NCBI GenBank assembly: GCA_029959615.1
Contig: JASCOD010000006.1
Span: forward strand, 248,001 to 312,000
DNA: 64,000 bases
Source: Flavobacteriaceae bacterium PS02338
GTDB taxonomy: Bacteria; Bacteroidota; Bacteroidia; Sphingobacteriales; Sphingobacteriaceae
Direction: 5' to 3'
Below the pieces are notes generated by a model. That model saw only the letters and a program-made list of their open reading frames with translations. It did not search any database and had not been told where the DNA came from. A program made the position numbers and the translations under genes. Every line of letters starts with the position of its first letter. Positions within the stretch are counted from its first letter, which is position 1. This document shows, piece by piece, positions 34,288 through 43,129 of this stretch.

Positions 34288-34974
34288 ATGTCGATAATAC
34301 TTCAAATAGAAACTGCTACACCTGTTTGTTCTGTAGCGATCTCGGTAGATGGAGAAACCGTTGCGTTGAAAGAAGAAAAAGCTCCGAACATCCATGCTGC
34401 TAGTTTAACGCTTTTTATAGAAGAGGCTATGAAGATGGCTAACCTTAGCTATGCGCAACTGGATGCTGTTGCGGTAAGTAAGGGGCCAGGTTCTTATACA
34501 GGGTTGCGTATTGGCGTTTCCACTGCAAAAGGATTATGTTTCGCATTAGAAAAGCCTTTGATCGCTATTAATACTTTAAAAATGATGGCAAACGGTTATC
34601 TTTTGCAGCATGCTAACTTTGGAGGTCTGGTTTGCCCGATGATCGATGCACGCAGAATGGAGGTTTTTACGGCCGTTTTTGATCATCATTTAGAAGAAGT
34701 AGAGCATACTCACGCAAAGATTGTTGATGATAAAAGTTTTGTGCTTGAGCTGCAAAATAACTACGTTTCGTTTATTGGTGATGGTGCAGAAAAATGCAGG
34801 TCGGTAATTGATGATCCAAATGCACATTTTATAAGTGAAAACTATAATAGTGCTACTTTTATGAGTAATTTGGCTTATACTGCTTTTCAAGCAAATGAAT
34901 TTGAAGACGTAGCCTATTTTGAGCCTTTTTACTTGAAGGATTTTGTGTTTACTACGCCTAAAAAGAAGGTTTAA
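34288..34974 (+). CDS. tsaB: tRNA threonylcarbamoyladenosine biosynthesis protein TsaB
   Basis: A 228-residue ASKHA-fold protein. The ATG at 34288 gives the family N-terminus MSIILQIETATPVCSVAIS; an in-frame TTG three codons upstream lies inside the -7 promoter box and is rejected. The conserved core 'DAVAVSKGPGSYTGLRIGVSTAKGLCFALEKPL' (residues about 61-93) is diagnostic, and 'VCPMIDARRMEVFTAVFD' follows. TsaB partners with TsaD and TsaE to make t6A at position 37 of ANN-decoding tRNAs. Confidence 0.95.
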   Translation: MSIILQIETATPVCSVAISVDGETVALKEEKAPNIHAASLTLFIEEAMKMANLSYAQLDAVAVSKGPGSYTGLRIGVSTAKGLCFALEKPLIAINTLKMMANGYLLQHANFGGLVCPMIDARRMEVFTAVFDHHLEEVEHTHAKIVDDKSFVLELQNNYVSFIGDGAEKCRSVIDDPNAHFISENYNSATFMSNLAYTAFQANEFEDVAYFEPFYLKDFVFTTPKKKV

Positions 34975-35000
34975 TGGTGATCTGATATATTTTTAAGGAA

Positions 35001-35570
35001 GTGAATATACAGCAAATTAACGACGAAATAAGCAGTACTGCTAGAAAAGCAAGTTTGGTAATACTTTTAGATAGTGATACTGTAGAGATCAAACACAAGA
35101 TTCATTTATTCAACAAATCAATTTTAGGAATATTGATTTTTCTCTGCGGAGGAATTTTTATAAGTGTTATTCCATTTATAAAATCTTCGGACTGGATTTC
35201 TAAAATTTTTGGTTTATTGATTGGGCTAACTATGCTACTATTGTCGATTGCCACACTAATTAGGCAACGTGCTGATGGGTTGAAGATTACGAAAAAGGAA
35301 ATTACTACTTGTTATAATCTCAGACGTAAAATAATACCCGTAAATAACCTTATGAAGGTAGTTATGAGGCTTGAAACCATGAGGGTTAGTAGAGTGGGTG
35401 CGTTTGGAACGGATTTTATAATTATTTCTCACTTTCTTAAAGATGGAATTCAAGAAGTTCCGATCTTAAAATTTGAAATGACGAAAGCAAATACAGATGA
35501 AGCTATAGCCTTAGGGAAAGAAATCACGAGGATACTTAATAAAAAGCTTTCAGATTCGTCTATCAACTAA
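35001..35570 (+). CDS. Hypothetical membrane protein with two helices
   Basis: A 189-residue protein starting at GTG 35001 (preceded by AAGGAA; no ATG occurs in the right place). Two adjacent hydrophobic segments lie at about residues 40-58 and 67-87, with basic and mixed soluble parts on both sides; the C-terminal half (about 90-185) is beta-rich and ends in a helix. The arrangement resembles PH-domain-like small membrane proteins of Bacteroidota, but no family can be named. It follows tsaB by 26 nt. Confidence 0.65.
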   Translation: MNIQQINDEISSTARKASLVILLDSDTVEIKHKIHLFNKSILGILIFLCGGIFISVIPFIKSSDWISKIFGLLIGLTMLLLSIATLIRQRADGLKITKKEITTCYNLRRKIIPVNNLMKVVMRLETMRVSRVGAFGTDFIIISHFLKDGIQEVPILKFEMTKANTDEAIALGKEITRILNKKLSDSSIN

Positions 35571-35596
35571 TGAAAGGATAGTAGTAAGGCTAGAAA

Positions 35597-37009
35597 TTAT
35601 TTCTTCTTCTTTTTGAAGATACTGAAAATACGTCCAAAAATACTTTGACGATCTTTGCCGTCGCCTACGCCGGGCATCCAGCTCATATTCATGGGATGCT
35701 CTACAATGTAGCCAATCTTAAATGCCATGCCTAGATAAACAGAACCTCTATTGTAGCCTGTTTCCGTAGCTTGGCTACTGCCAATAATGTCTTTGCTGGC
35801 ATAATAGGTTTGCAAGATGTCGTTGGTGCCTAAAAACATCTCAAAATTAGGTGTTTGTATCATGCCTTGGACTCCCATCCGAAAATTTTTATCTGTATTA
35901 TAGCTCGGTATGGCACTAAATGAAAAAGTACCAGATTTAAGAGTGTTTACAAAGGCAGCCTCACCATATTTGTCGAATATGTTTTTGGTGACAATCAAAT
36001 TGGGGGTATAGGGGCCAAATGTTTTAGAGATAAGAAAGTCAGCTCTACTATTAATTGGAGTGATAAAGCGTTTTTGCTCGGTATTGCCTTTAGCTAAATC
36101 ATCTATTGCTTTTTGAAGTCTGGCTTCCGGGCTATATCTTGCATCTAATGTGATATTTTGAGCTACATCAAAAGAGCCTGTGTAAGATGATTTTCCCCAT
36201 CTGATGAAACCTAAATCTTTAACGTTTGCCATCAAGAAAATACCAGATTTGGTAGTGTAGGTAGTGCCCAGTGTAATAGAAGCTCCTAAGTTTTTATATG
36301 GTAGTGCATTTTTAAAATTAAAATCTCCACCATCTGGGTAGTTGAGTCTAAATTTAGCAGCCATATCAATATCCATGTTAGTAGAGTTAATGGTAGCTAT
36401 CGATTTATCAGCATTGAATTCAGCGTAGCCTATGCCGCTTAACAAACTTACTTTTGCTCCCAATGCCCATCTTTTGGTATAGTTTTCTCGGTAGGTAAAG
36501 CTAATTTGGTGGTACGATTGTAGTTTTCCGTTATTGTTAAAGATATTTGCTCTAGGGATAGTCGTGAAGTTTTTAAAAGTATCGTAAAAAAGTCCTCTAC
36601 TAATCTGCTCATCGTAGTCAACCTGAGTTTCTGATTTGATTTGCCACGAGAACCCCATTTCACTATGGTACTTATGGTATTTAAACAATCTAACTGCAAC
36701 TAAATATACATTGATGCTTTCTCGCATTGTATTCGGATTGTTAAAAGCGCCAACTCTGCTTTGAGTATATCCGCTGTTCACTAGATTTCGTATTGCATCA
36801 TTTGAAGGGCCTTTACTGAGGCTGCTTAAATCCATGTATGGAATAAGAAAATTAGAAGCAAATTGTCGGGACGAATCTAGAACAAAAGACTTTTGCGCAG
36901 GGTTTTCGAAGGAGTCGAATAGTGTTTTTGTATTAAAAAGGGCGTATTGTTGGGCATTAACACATGAGAATACAACTACTAGTAGGAGTGTAAAGAGATA
37001 TTTTCTCAT
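35597..37009 (-). CDS. DUF5723-type outer-membrane protein
   Basis: A 470-residue exported protein with a signal peptide (MRKYLFTLLLVVVFSCVNAQ; the cysteine is not in a clear lipobox). The mature part has alternating beta strands throughout, 'RWALGAKVSLLSGIGYAEFN', 'MANVKDLGFIRWG' and 'FEMFLGTNDILQTYYA', like DUF5723 barrels that resemble PorV/FadL-like outer-membrane proteins. It ends in a lysine-rich tail (FKKKKK). Function unknown. It lies 33 nt after a minus-strand gene of unknown function, probably in one operon. Confidence 0.75.
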   Translation of the reverse strand: MRKYLFTLLLVVVFSCVNAQQYALFNTKTLFDSFENPAQKSFVLDSSRQFASNFLIPYMDLSSLSKGPSNDAIRNLVNSGYTQSRVGAFNNPNTMRESINVYLVAVRLFKYHKYHSEMGFSWQIKSETQVDYDEQISRGLFYDTFKNFTTIPRANIFNNNGKLQSYHQISFTYRENYTKRWALGAKVSLLSGIGYAEFNADKSIATINSTNMDIDMAAKFRLNYPDGGDFNFKNALPYKNLGASITLGTTYTTKSGIFLMANVKDLGFIRWGKSSYTGSFDVAQNITLDARYSPEARLQKAIDDLAKGNTEQKRFITPINSRADFLISKTFGPYTPNLIVTKNIFDKYGEAAFVNTLKSGTFSFSAIPSYNTDKNFRMGVQGMIQTPNFEMFLGTNDILQTYYASKDIIGSSQATETGYNRGSVYLGMAFKIGYIVEHPMNMSWMPGVGDGKDRQSIFGRIFSIFKKKKK

Positions 37010-37042
37010 GGAAAGCTACAATTAAATTTTACTACTATAAAA

Positions 37043-38623
37043 TTAAGGTAATTTGCTGCGCTGTAGGCTATCTACGTCTATTTTTGCTTGGTTTTTAAGT
37101 AAAAGTACATTGCTCATGAACTTTCCGTTATCTGCAGATAGCTGGTAGCCAAATGCATTGTAGTCCTTAACGCCCTTTTCTGATTTATATTGTTTGTAAA
37201 AAGGAGCTTTCAAATTTCTTCCAAAAATGTCGTTGCTATTTTTATTATTGATGTAGAAGGCAATAGTTGCCGAGCTCGAGGTTTGATCTTTAAAATAGGT
37301 ATAGCTATCGGTTGAAGTTAAAAGGTGATCATTCTTGTAGCTATTCAAAAACACTTGGATTGTGCTCGCATAATTAGCAACCACAAAATGATTATCAATG
37401 ATGGTGTAAAAAGGGCGTTCAAATTTTTTAAATGGTTCGCCAAAGAAATTATACAATAGGTTAGCTTCTTTGAAGATTTTTATATCAGCAACATGTTCAT
37501 TAGTGAGGCTGCTTAAATCCAGAAGTAATTGTTCAAGCTTGTCACCATTTTTGATCTCAATGATTCCTAGTTTTTCTCCACTTTTCAATTGCAAGACGGC
37601 TAACTGTTTGCCGAAAAACTTAGGGAAAGTTTGATTGATGTCTATTCGATATTTCTCGTTGATGTTTTGATGTTGTTTTTCGATTTTAGCATCTTCTCCT
37701 TTTCCTTTTTGGAAGTTTTTTAATGCTTTACTCCATTTTTCGTAGTCGTCAATTGTAAATAAAGTGTAATTAGCCGTTTGCTCAGGAAAAAACTGATCGA
37801 TGTTGATTTTCTGTTCCTTTTGGTCAATAAATAAATTGAAGTAGCTCTGGGCGTCTTTGAGTTCTGTATACCCATTGAGCAAAAGCTTATCGCTACCAAA
37901 ATTATAGCTTAAAGAAGCATAAGCGTTTTGTTTGTTAAATACACTCAATTCGCCAGTTAAATTGGTGTTGAGGATGTTTTTTAACAGCGATGGTAGGTTG
38001 CCAAAGTCTATGTAGACGTTAGCGAGTGTGTTTTTATTGAGCCTGTTGTTCTGTTTAATGTAACCTGCAAAATCGTTGTTTTCTACTTTTTTATGATCTA
38101 TTTTCGTCAGTATTTCTCTGTTATTGGAAAGGAAAATAGATTGATTGCTGAAGGTCGCATAAAATTCAGCGGTGTCCCCAAATTTGATGTGCTGTAAATT
38201 GCCCGCTGTTGTAACTATTGCATTAATTTTGTCAAAAGTTGTAGCGTCAAATTTTTTCTTTTTGGTTTGTGTGCTAAGTATAAAATCAACACCGTTAGCA
38301 GTGTTGGGTAAAAAACCAATAATGATCTTCTGTTCTTCGATCAAACTATTGAGGTTTGGGTTTTTAGCAATGCTTTCTCTTAAGATTTTCAGTAATTGGC
38401 TTTTTTCTGTACCTAGGATCTCATCAGTAATACTTTGTTTACTTAGTATATCGTAGAAGCCTTTGTCATTTTCGAAAGTAAAAATGATTGGAGCCACGGC
38501 AGATACTGTATTCAGCGAGGTGTCGTTAGCTATACTTTCTTTGTTTAAGTTTGAAAAGTACAAGTATGCCATGCCGGCCACGCCAAGCATCAATAGGATC
38601 AGTGTAAAATAAATTTTTCTCAT
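37043..38623 (-). CDS. Membrane-anchored protein of unknown function (DUF3352-like)
   Basis: A 526-residue protein with one N-terminal hydrophobic helix (residues 5-24) that probably anchors a large periplasmic region. That part alternates strands and helices without obvious motif; 'FYATFSNQSIFLSNNREIL' and 'FYTIIDNHFVVANYASTIQVFLNSYK' recall the duplicated units of DUF3352-like proteins. Rich in Lys, Asn and Phe, typical for this genome. First gene of the pair with the DUF5723 protein. No function assigned. Confidence 0.7.
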   Translation of the reverse strand: MRKIYFTLILLMLGVAGMAYLYFSNLNKESIANDTSLNTVSAVAPIIFTFENDKGFYDILSKQSITDEILGTEKSQLLKILRESIAKNPNLNSLIEEQKIIIGFLPNTANGVDFILSTQTKKKKFDATTFDKINAIVTTAGNLQHIKFGDTAEFYATFSNQSIFLSNNREILTKIDHKKVENNDFAGYIKQNNRLNKNTLANVYIDFGNLPSLLKNILNTNLTGELSVFNKQNAYASLSYNFGSDKLLLNGYTELKDAQSYFNLFIDQKEQKINIDQFFPEQTANYTLFTIDDYEKWSKALKNFQKGKGEDAKIEKQHQNINEKYRIDINQTFPKFFGKQLAVLQLKSGEKLGIIEIKNGDKLEQLLLDLSSLTNEHVADIKIFKEANLLYNFFGEPFKKFERPFYTIIDNHFVVANYASTIQVFLNSYKNDHLLTSTDSYTYFKDQTSSSATIAFYINNKNSNDIFGRNLKAPFYKQYKSEKGVKDYNAFGYQLSADNGKFMSNVLLLKNQAKIDVDSLQRSKLP

Positions 38624-38712
38624 AGTAACCTACAGCAAATTTAATTTAATTTTATGATTAGCGAGATTGTAATGGCATTTTGTTAATTTAGCATTATTTA
38701 AAGCCGTTGCTG

Positions 38713-39099
38713 ATGAATAAAAGAATAATCTTGACCGCTGCCTTTTTTGGTGCTTTAGCTGTAATACTTGGTGCTTTCGGTGCACATGGATTAAAGAATA
38801 TAGTAGCCCCAAATCAGTTAGAAACTTGGCAAAAAGGGGTGGAATATCAATTTTACCATACTTTCGCTATTTTATACTTATCTACTTTTGCTCGATATAA
38901 AAACAAGCTTATCGCTTTGTCGTTCTTGTTCTTTAGTCTAGGTATTGTTTTATTTTCGGGATCATTGTACTTATTGGCTATCAAAGATGCCTATCATTTA
39001 TCTTTTGCTCATTTTTTGGGTCCAATTACTCCTATTGGTGGCTTAGCTTTTATATTGGGATGGGGATGTCTATTTTTAGCGGCTTTTAAAGATAAATAA
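38713..39099 (+). CDS. DUF423 (YgdD/TMEM256-like) membrane protein
   Basis: A 128-residue protein. The ATG at 38713 is preferred to an in-frame TTG at 38707. Four hydrophobic helices and the family motif GALAVILGAFGAHGLKN near the N-terminus, then 'WQKGVEYQFYHTFAILYLS' and 'PITPIGGLAFILGWGCLFLAA', define DUF423, an inner-membrane family with no known function. The stop overlaps the priA start as TAATG, so the two are likely co-translated. Confidence 0.9.
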   Translation: MNKRIILTAAFFGALAVILGAFGAHGLKNIVAPNQLETWQKGVEYQFYHTFAILYLSTFARYKNKLIALSFLFFSLGIVLFSGSLYLLAIKDAYHLSFAHFLGPITPIGGLAFILGWGCLFLAAFKDK

Positions 39100-41573
39100 T
39101 GCAGTTTGCGGAGACGGATTTTCTGGAGCGGGATACACTTTTTGTTGAGGTAATTTTACCCTTGTCGTTAAGCATCAATTATACTTATCGGGTACCCTTC
39201 GAACTTAACAATGCTATTGCTGTTGGTAAACGGGTAGTGGTGCAATTTGGTAAGCATAAAATTTATACTGCCTTGGTGAAAAGCATCGGTAAAAATCCGC
39301 CGGAGCATTACCAAGCAAAATATATTATTGACGTAGTTGATGATTATCCCGTAGTTACGGAGAAACAGTTTGAATTTTGGGATTGGATAACTTCTTACTA
39401 CTTGTGTAACGAAGGTGATGTGATGTCTGCAGCCTTGCCAGCAGGTTTGAAACTAGCCAGTGAGACTGTTTTGCTGTTAAAAGACGAACTGCCGGAAGCT
39501 CTTGAACTTACTGATAAGGAGCAAATCATTTTAGAGGTTCTGCATAAGCAACATCGGATCAGTATCGATGAAGTTGCTGGTCTTTTGGGGCAGAAAACAG
39601 TCTATCCAATTGTCAATTCGTTAATAGCAAAAGAGGTAATTGTTGCGGCAGAGGAAGTGGTAGATAAGTATAAGCCGTTGCTGAAGTCTTTTGTGAAATT
39701 AAATAGTTTCTACCAGGAGGAAGAACACCTAAGACAGCTTTTTGCTCAATTGGAAAAAGCACCGAAGCAGCTAGACACCTTGTTGGCTTATCTAAAATTG
39801 AGTAAGGATAGAGGTTTTGTTGCCAAAAATCAATTGGTAGAAGAAAGTGGTGGCGGGCAAGCGGCCTTGAAGTCCCTTACAGATAAGGAAATTTTCTTGG
39901 TAGAAAAAAGACCGGTAAGTAGGTTGAGTAGTGATGGTGAAGTGTTCGACATCAATTTTAAGCTAAGTGAACATCAGAAAGGAGCGCTAGCACAGATTAA
40001 GCAGCAATTCGAAGAAAAGGAAGTGGTTTTGTTGCACGGTGTTACGGCTTCAGGAAAGACCCAGCTTTATATTAAGCTTATAGAAGATGCTATAGCTAAT
40101 GGTGGACAGGTGCTATTTCTTTTGCCTGAGATTGCACTGACTACTCAAATTGTTGAAAGAATAAAGCTTTACTTCGGCAATAAGATAGGAGTTTATCACT
40201 CTAAATTTAATGATAATGAACGTGTAGAAATTTGGAACAAGGTACTCAATGGTTCGTATCAAGTTGTTCTGGGTGCAAGATCGGCCGTATTATTGCCTTT
40301 TTCAGATTTGAAATTAGTGGTGGTAGATGAAGAGCATGAGAATTCATATAAACAATATGATCCTGCGCCTAGGTATCAGGCAAGAGATGCTGCTGTGTTT
40401 TTATCCTATCTGCACCATGCTAAAGTAGTGCTAGGTTCTGCAACACCTTCTTTAGAAAGTTATTACAATGCTAAAACAGATAAGTATGGCTTGGTAGAGT
40501 TAAAGGAACGTTTTGGAGGGGTTCAGTTGCCTTTACAAGAGGTAGTTAGTATTGCAGAGGAAACGAAAAGGAAGAAAATGACTTCTTATTTTACAAGCGT
40601 ATTGGTAGATGATATTGCCGAAGCTTTAGAAAAAAAAGAACAGGTCATCTTATTTCAGAATCGTAGAGGTTATGCAACCATTTTATTATGTGCTACTTGC
40701 GGTTATGCTCCTAAATGCGTTAACTGTGATGTAAGTTTAACCTATCATAAATCTAGTGGTAAACTGCACTGTCATTATTGCGGCTATCATCAGAGTAGCA
40801 TCAATACTTGTCCTGCTTGTGGGTCCGTACATGTGGAACAAAAAGGCTTTGGTACCGAACGTATAGAGGAGGAGCTAAGTTTGATTTTTCCCGATGCCAG
40901 AATTTCCCGATTGGATTTGGACAGTACACGCACAAAAAATGGAATGCAGCAAATCATTAGTGACTTTCAAGAGAAAAAAAATGACATACTGATAGGTACG
41001 CAAATGGTGGCAAAGGGGTTGGATTTTGAGAACGTAAGTTTAATTGGAGTGATTAATGCAGATACATTATTGAATTTTCCAGATTTTAGGGCTTTCGAAC
41101 GAAGCTATCAGCTTTTGGCTCAAGTAGCAGGTAGAGCAGGAAGAAGAGAGAAGCAAGGTAAGGTCTGTATCCAAGCTTATGCCGACGACCATCGGATCAT
41201 TAAGCAGGTAATTGATAATAATTATGAGCAGATGTATAGCGATGAACTGGAGGAACGTAGGCAATTTAACTATCCGCCGTTCTCACGTTTAATCTTCATT
41301 AATGTAAAACATAAAGATGCCAATGTGCTTAATGTTGCTTCACAGGCTTTAGCAGCAAATTTACGTGCTCAGCTTGGCAAGAGGGTTTTAGGACCGGAAC
41401 AGCCGTTAGTGTCCCGCGTTCGGAATTACTACATTAAACAGATTATACTCAAAATAGAAAGAACAGCGGCTATACAAAAAGTGAAGACTGTATTGTTGGA
41501 TACCATTAAAGACTTTAATGCTCAAAAGGACTTTAGAAGCGTAATTACGCAAATAGATGTAGATCCTTATTAG
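39099..41573 (+). CDS. priA: Primosomal protein N' (replication-restart helicase PriA)
   Basis: An 824-residue helicase. An N-terminal DNA-binding part (about 1-110) and winged-helix region precede the Walker A GVTASGKT (314-321) and Walker B/motif II DEEH (410-413). Eight zinc-binding cysteines as four CxxC pairs follow at about 531-585 (CATC, CVNC, CHYC, CPAC), then motif V-VI 'GTQMVAKGLDFENVSLIGVINAD' and QVAGRAGRR. PriA recognises stalled forks and reloads the replicative helicase. Full length. Its stop overlaps the stop of the convergent gene. Confidence 0.97.
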   Translation: MQFAETDFLERDTLFVEVILPLSLSINYTYRVPFELNNAIAVGKRVVVQFGKHKIYTALVKSIGKNPPEHYQAKYIIDVVDDYPVVTEKQFEFWDWITSYYLCNEGDVMSAALPAGLKLASETVLLLKDELPEALELTDKEQIILEVLHKQHRISIDEVAGLLGQKTVYPIVNSLIAKEVIVAAEEVVDKYKPLLKSFVKLNSFYQEEEHLRQLFAQLEKAPKQLDTLLAYLKLSKDRGFVAKNQLVEESGGGQAALKSLTDKEIFLVEKRPVSRLSSDGEVFDINFKLSEHQKGALAQIKQQFEEKEVVLLHGVTASGKTQLYIKLIEDAIANGGQVLFLLPEIALTTQIVERIKLYFGNKIGVYHSKFNDNERVEIWNKVLNGSYQVVLGARSAVLLPFSDLKLVVVDEEHENSYKQYDPAPRYQARDAAVFLSYLHHAKVVLGSATPSLESYYNAKTDKYGLVELKERFGGVQLPLQEVVSIAEETKRKKMTSYFTSVLVDDIAEALEKKEQVILFQNRRGYATILLCATCGYAPKCVNCDVSLTYHKSSGKLHCHYCGYHQSSINTCPACGSVHVEQKGFGTERIEEELSLIFPDARISRLDLDSTRTKNGMQQIISDFQEKKNDILIGTQMVAKGLDFENVSLIGVINADTLLNFPDFRAFERSYQLLAQVAGRAGRREKQGKVCIQAYADDHRIIKQVIDNNYEQMYSDELEERRQFNYPPFSRLIFINVKHKDANVLNVASQALAANLRAQLGKRVLGPEQPLVSRVRNYYIKQIILKIERTAAIQKVKTVLLDTIKDFNAQKDFRSVITQIDVDPY

Positions 41574-42253
41574 TTTTTACCAACTAGGTGGATTTGTAAG
41601 CCAGCGGTTACAGGATTAAGTAACGATTCGAATTTAGTATATTTTGCAAAAGTTCTGGTGTTTGCAGCATCATTTAAGATCGTTTCCTGACGCTCGTAAG
41701 CATAATAGAAATCTATACTTGACTCCGCAAAAAGACTGATCTGCTTTCCTATATTGATCTTTAAACCCATTACTGGTGTTAAAGTACCCCCATTCTTACT
41801 AGCTACTACAGTAAAAGGTAAGTTAAGGCTTGCAGGATTTACCGATTTAATATCTCCTTTAAAGTTATTAGATCTGTAGCCAAGGTCTACAGCAAAATAA
41901 GGTTGTATGATAGAGTAGTTAAAGTTTTTTTCGAAACCCAATTTGATGGAATAATCGCTTAGATTGCCAGTAGCATTTTCACAATTATCACACTGGTTTT
42001 TAAAGGTAAAATCTTTTTTATAAAAATAATGACCACTAATTCTAAACGCCATTTGGTTATCGTTTAGACGTATAATACCACTATTTAGCCACATGGTGGC
42101 ATAGTCGTCGGTATTGGTTTGCTGTAAAATTTTCGGTAGTTGCATCATGCTATAGCCTTTTACGCCAATGCTGTAATTGTAGTTTCCGTCTACCTGCGCT
42201 AACGCAGAAGAGCTGATCAATAAGGTGGCAATAAAAAGTATAATTCTGTTCAT
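41570..42253 (-). CDS. Outer-membrane beta-barrel protein, unknown function
   Basis: A 227-residue protein with a signal peptide (MNRIILFIATLLISSSALAQ). Alternating aromatic strands ('MAFRISGHYFYKKDFTF', 'YSIKLGFEKNFNYSIIQPYFAVDLGYRSN', 'TPVMGLKINIGKQISLFAESSIDFYY') suggest an 8- to 10-stranded OmpW/OmpA-like barrel. Two cysteines (CDNC) near residue 88 could form a disulfide in a loop. Single gene; its stop codon overlaps that of priA. Confidence 0.75.
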   Translation of the reverse strand: MNRIILFIATLLISSSALAQVDGNYNYSIGVKGYSMMQLPKILQQTNTDDYATMWLNSGIIRLNDNQMAFRISGHYFYKKDFTFKNQCDNCENATGNLSDYSIKLGFEKNFNYSIIQPYFAVDLGYRSNNFKGDIKSVNPASLNLPFTVVASKNGGTLTPVMGLKINIGKQISLFAESSIDFYYAYERQETILNDAANTRTFAKYTKFESLLNPVTAGLQIHLVGKN

Positions 42254-42397
42254 GATTGCGCAAAAATATAAAATATTTGTTACTAGTTGGCTTTTGTAGA
42301 AGCTTTAAGTTAATTGTTCGATAATTATGGATCACTAACCTAATAGCTGTTAATAAATATTCTCACCGCTATATTAGTTAAATACCTACTTTAAACC

Positions 42398-42405
42398 TAT
42401 TTTTG
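42398..42405 (+). promoter_or_regulatory. -7 element directly before pcm
   Basis: TATTTTTG matches TAnnTTTG and ends 6 nt before the pcm ATG at 42412, the same spacing as at tsaB. Confidence 0.45.
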
Positions 42406-42411
42406 GCGCAA

Positions 42412-43068
42412 ATGGCTTATAAGTTTGTAGATAATTATAGAGAAAAAGGAGCAAGAAAGCAACTTGTAGAAATCTTAAAAGAAAGAGGAATATCTGATGT
42501 AAAGGTACTTAGGGCGATAGGCAAAGTACCGCGTCATTTCTTTTTTGACGAAACCTTTTGGAATCAGGCCTATAAAGACATTGCTTTTCCTATCGGTGAT
42601 GGACAAACCATTTCGCAGCCTTACACAGTAGCCTACCAAACCGAACTGTTACATATTCAAAAGGGGGATAAGGTTTTAGAAATTGGTACGGGTTCTGGTT
42701 ATCAGACTTGTATCTTAATGGAATTAGGAGCTAAAGTTTATACGATAGAGCGTCAGGAGAATATCTATGCAAGAACTATAAAAGTGCTGCCCGGAATGGG
42801 ATATCATGCTAATTTTTTCTTAGGCGATGGATCGAAAGGCATTGAAGCTCATGCACCATATGACAAGATTATTGTAACAGCAGGTGCTCCATTTGTTCCA
42901 GAAATATTGCTCAAGCAATTGAAGATCGGTGGAGTACTGGTGATTCCAGTGGGAGATGAAAAGTCTCAAAAGATGATTACTGTTATTCGTGTAAGTGAAA
43001 ACGAGTACGATAGAATTGAACTGGATACTTTCAGATTTGTGCCTTTGGTGGGTGATCAGGCTTGGTGA
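42412..43068 (+). CDS. pcm: Protein-L-isoaspartate O-methyltransferase
   Basis: A 218-residue SAM-dependent methyltransferase. The ATG at 42412 is chosen; an upstream in-frame TTG (42403) falls inside the promoter element. It has the family markers DVKVLRAIGKVPRHFFFDE, FPIGDGQTISQPYTVAYQTE and motif I VLEIGTGSGYQTCIL, then post-I 'VYTIERQENIYART'. It methylates isoaspartyl residues of damaged proteins for repair. Length is typical. Confidence 0.95.
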   Translation: MAYKFVDNYREKGARKQLVEILKERGISDVKVLRAIGKVPRHFFFDETFWNQAYKDIAFPIGDGQTISQPYTVAYQTELLHIQKGDKVLEIGTGSGYQTCILMELGAKVYTIERQENIYARTIKVLPGMGYHANFFLGDGSKGIEAHAPYDKIIVTAGAPFVPEILLKQLKIGGVLVIPVGDEKSQKMITVIRVSENEYDRIELDTFRFVPLVGDQAW

Positions 43069-43078
43069 TAAAGGGTTG

Positions 43079-43129
43079 TAAGTTTTACGTTTTAAGTTTT
43101 AAGTCGGGAAACTTAAAACGTATAACTTA
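43079..43129. terminator. Bidirectional terminator between pcm and the NamZ-like gene
   Basis: Arms 43079-43099 and 43109-43129 are complementary over 21 bp with one mismatch; the core CGTTTTAAGTTT / AAACTTAAAACG is perfect over 12 bp around a 9-nt loop. It sits between convergent genes and overlaps the stop codon of the minus-strand one. Confidence 0.7.
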
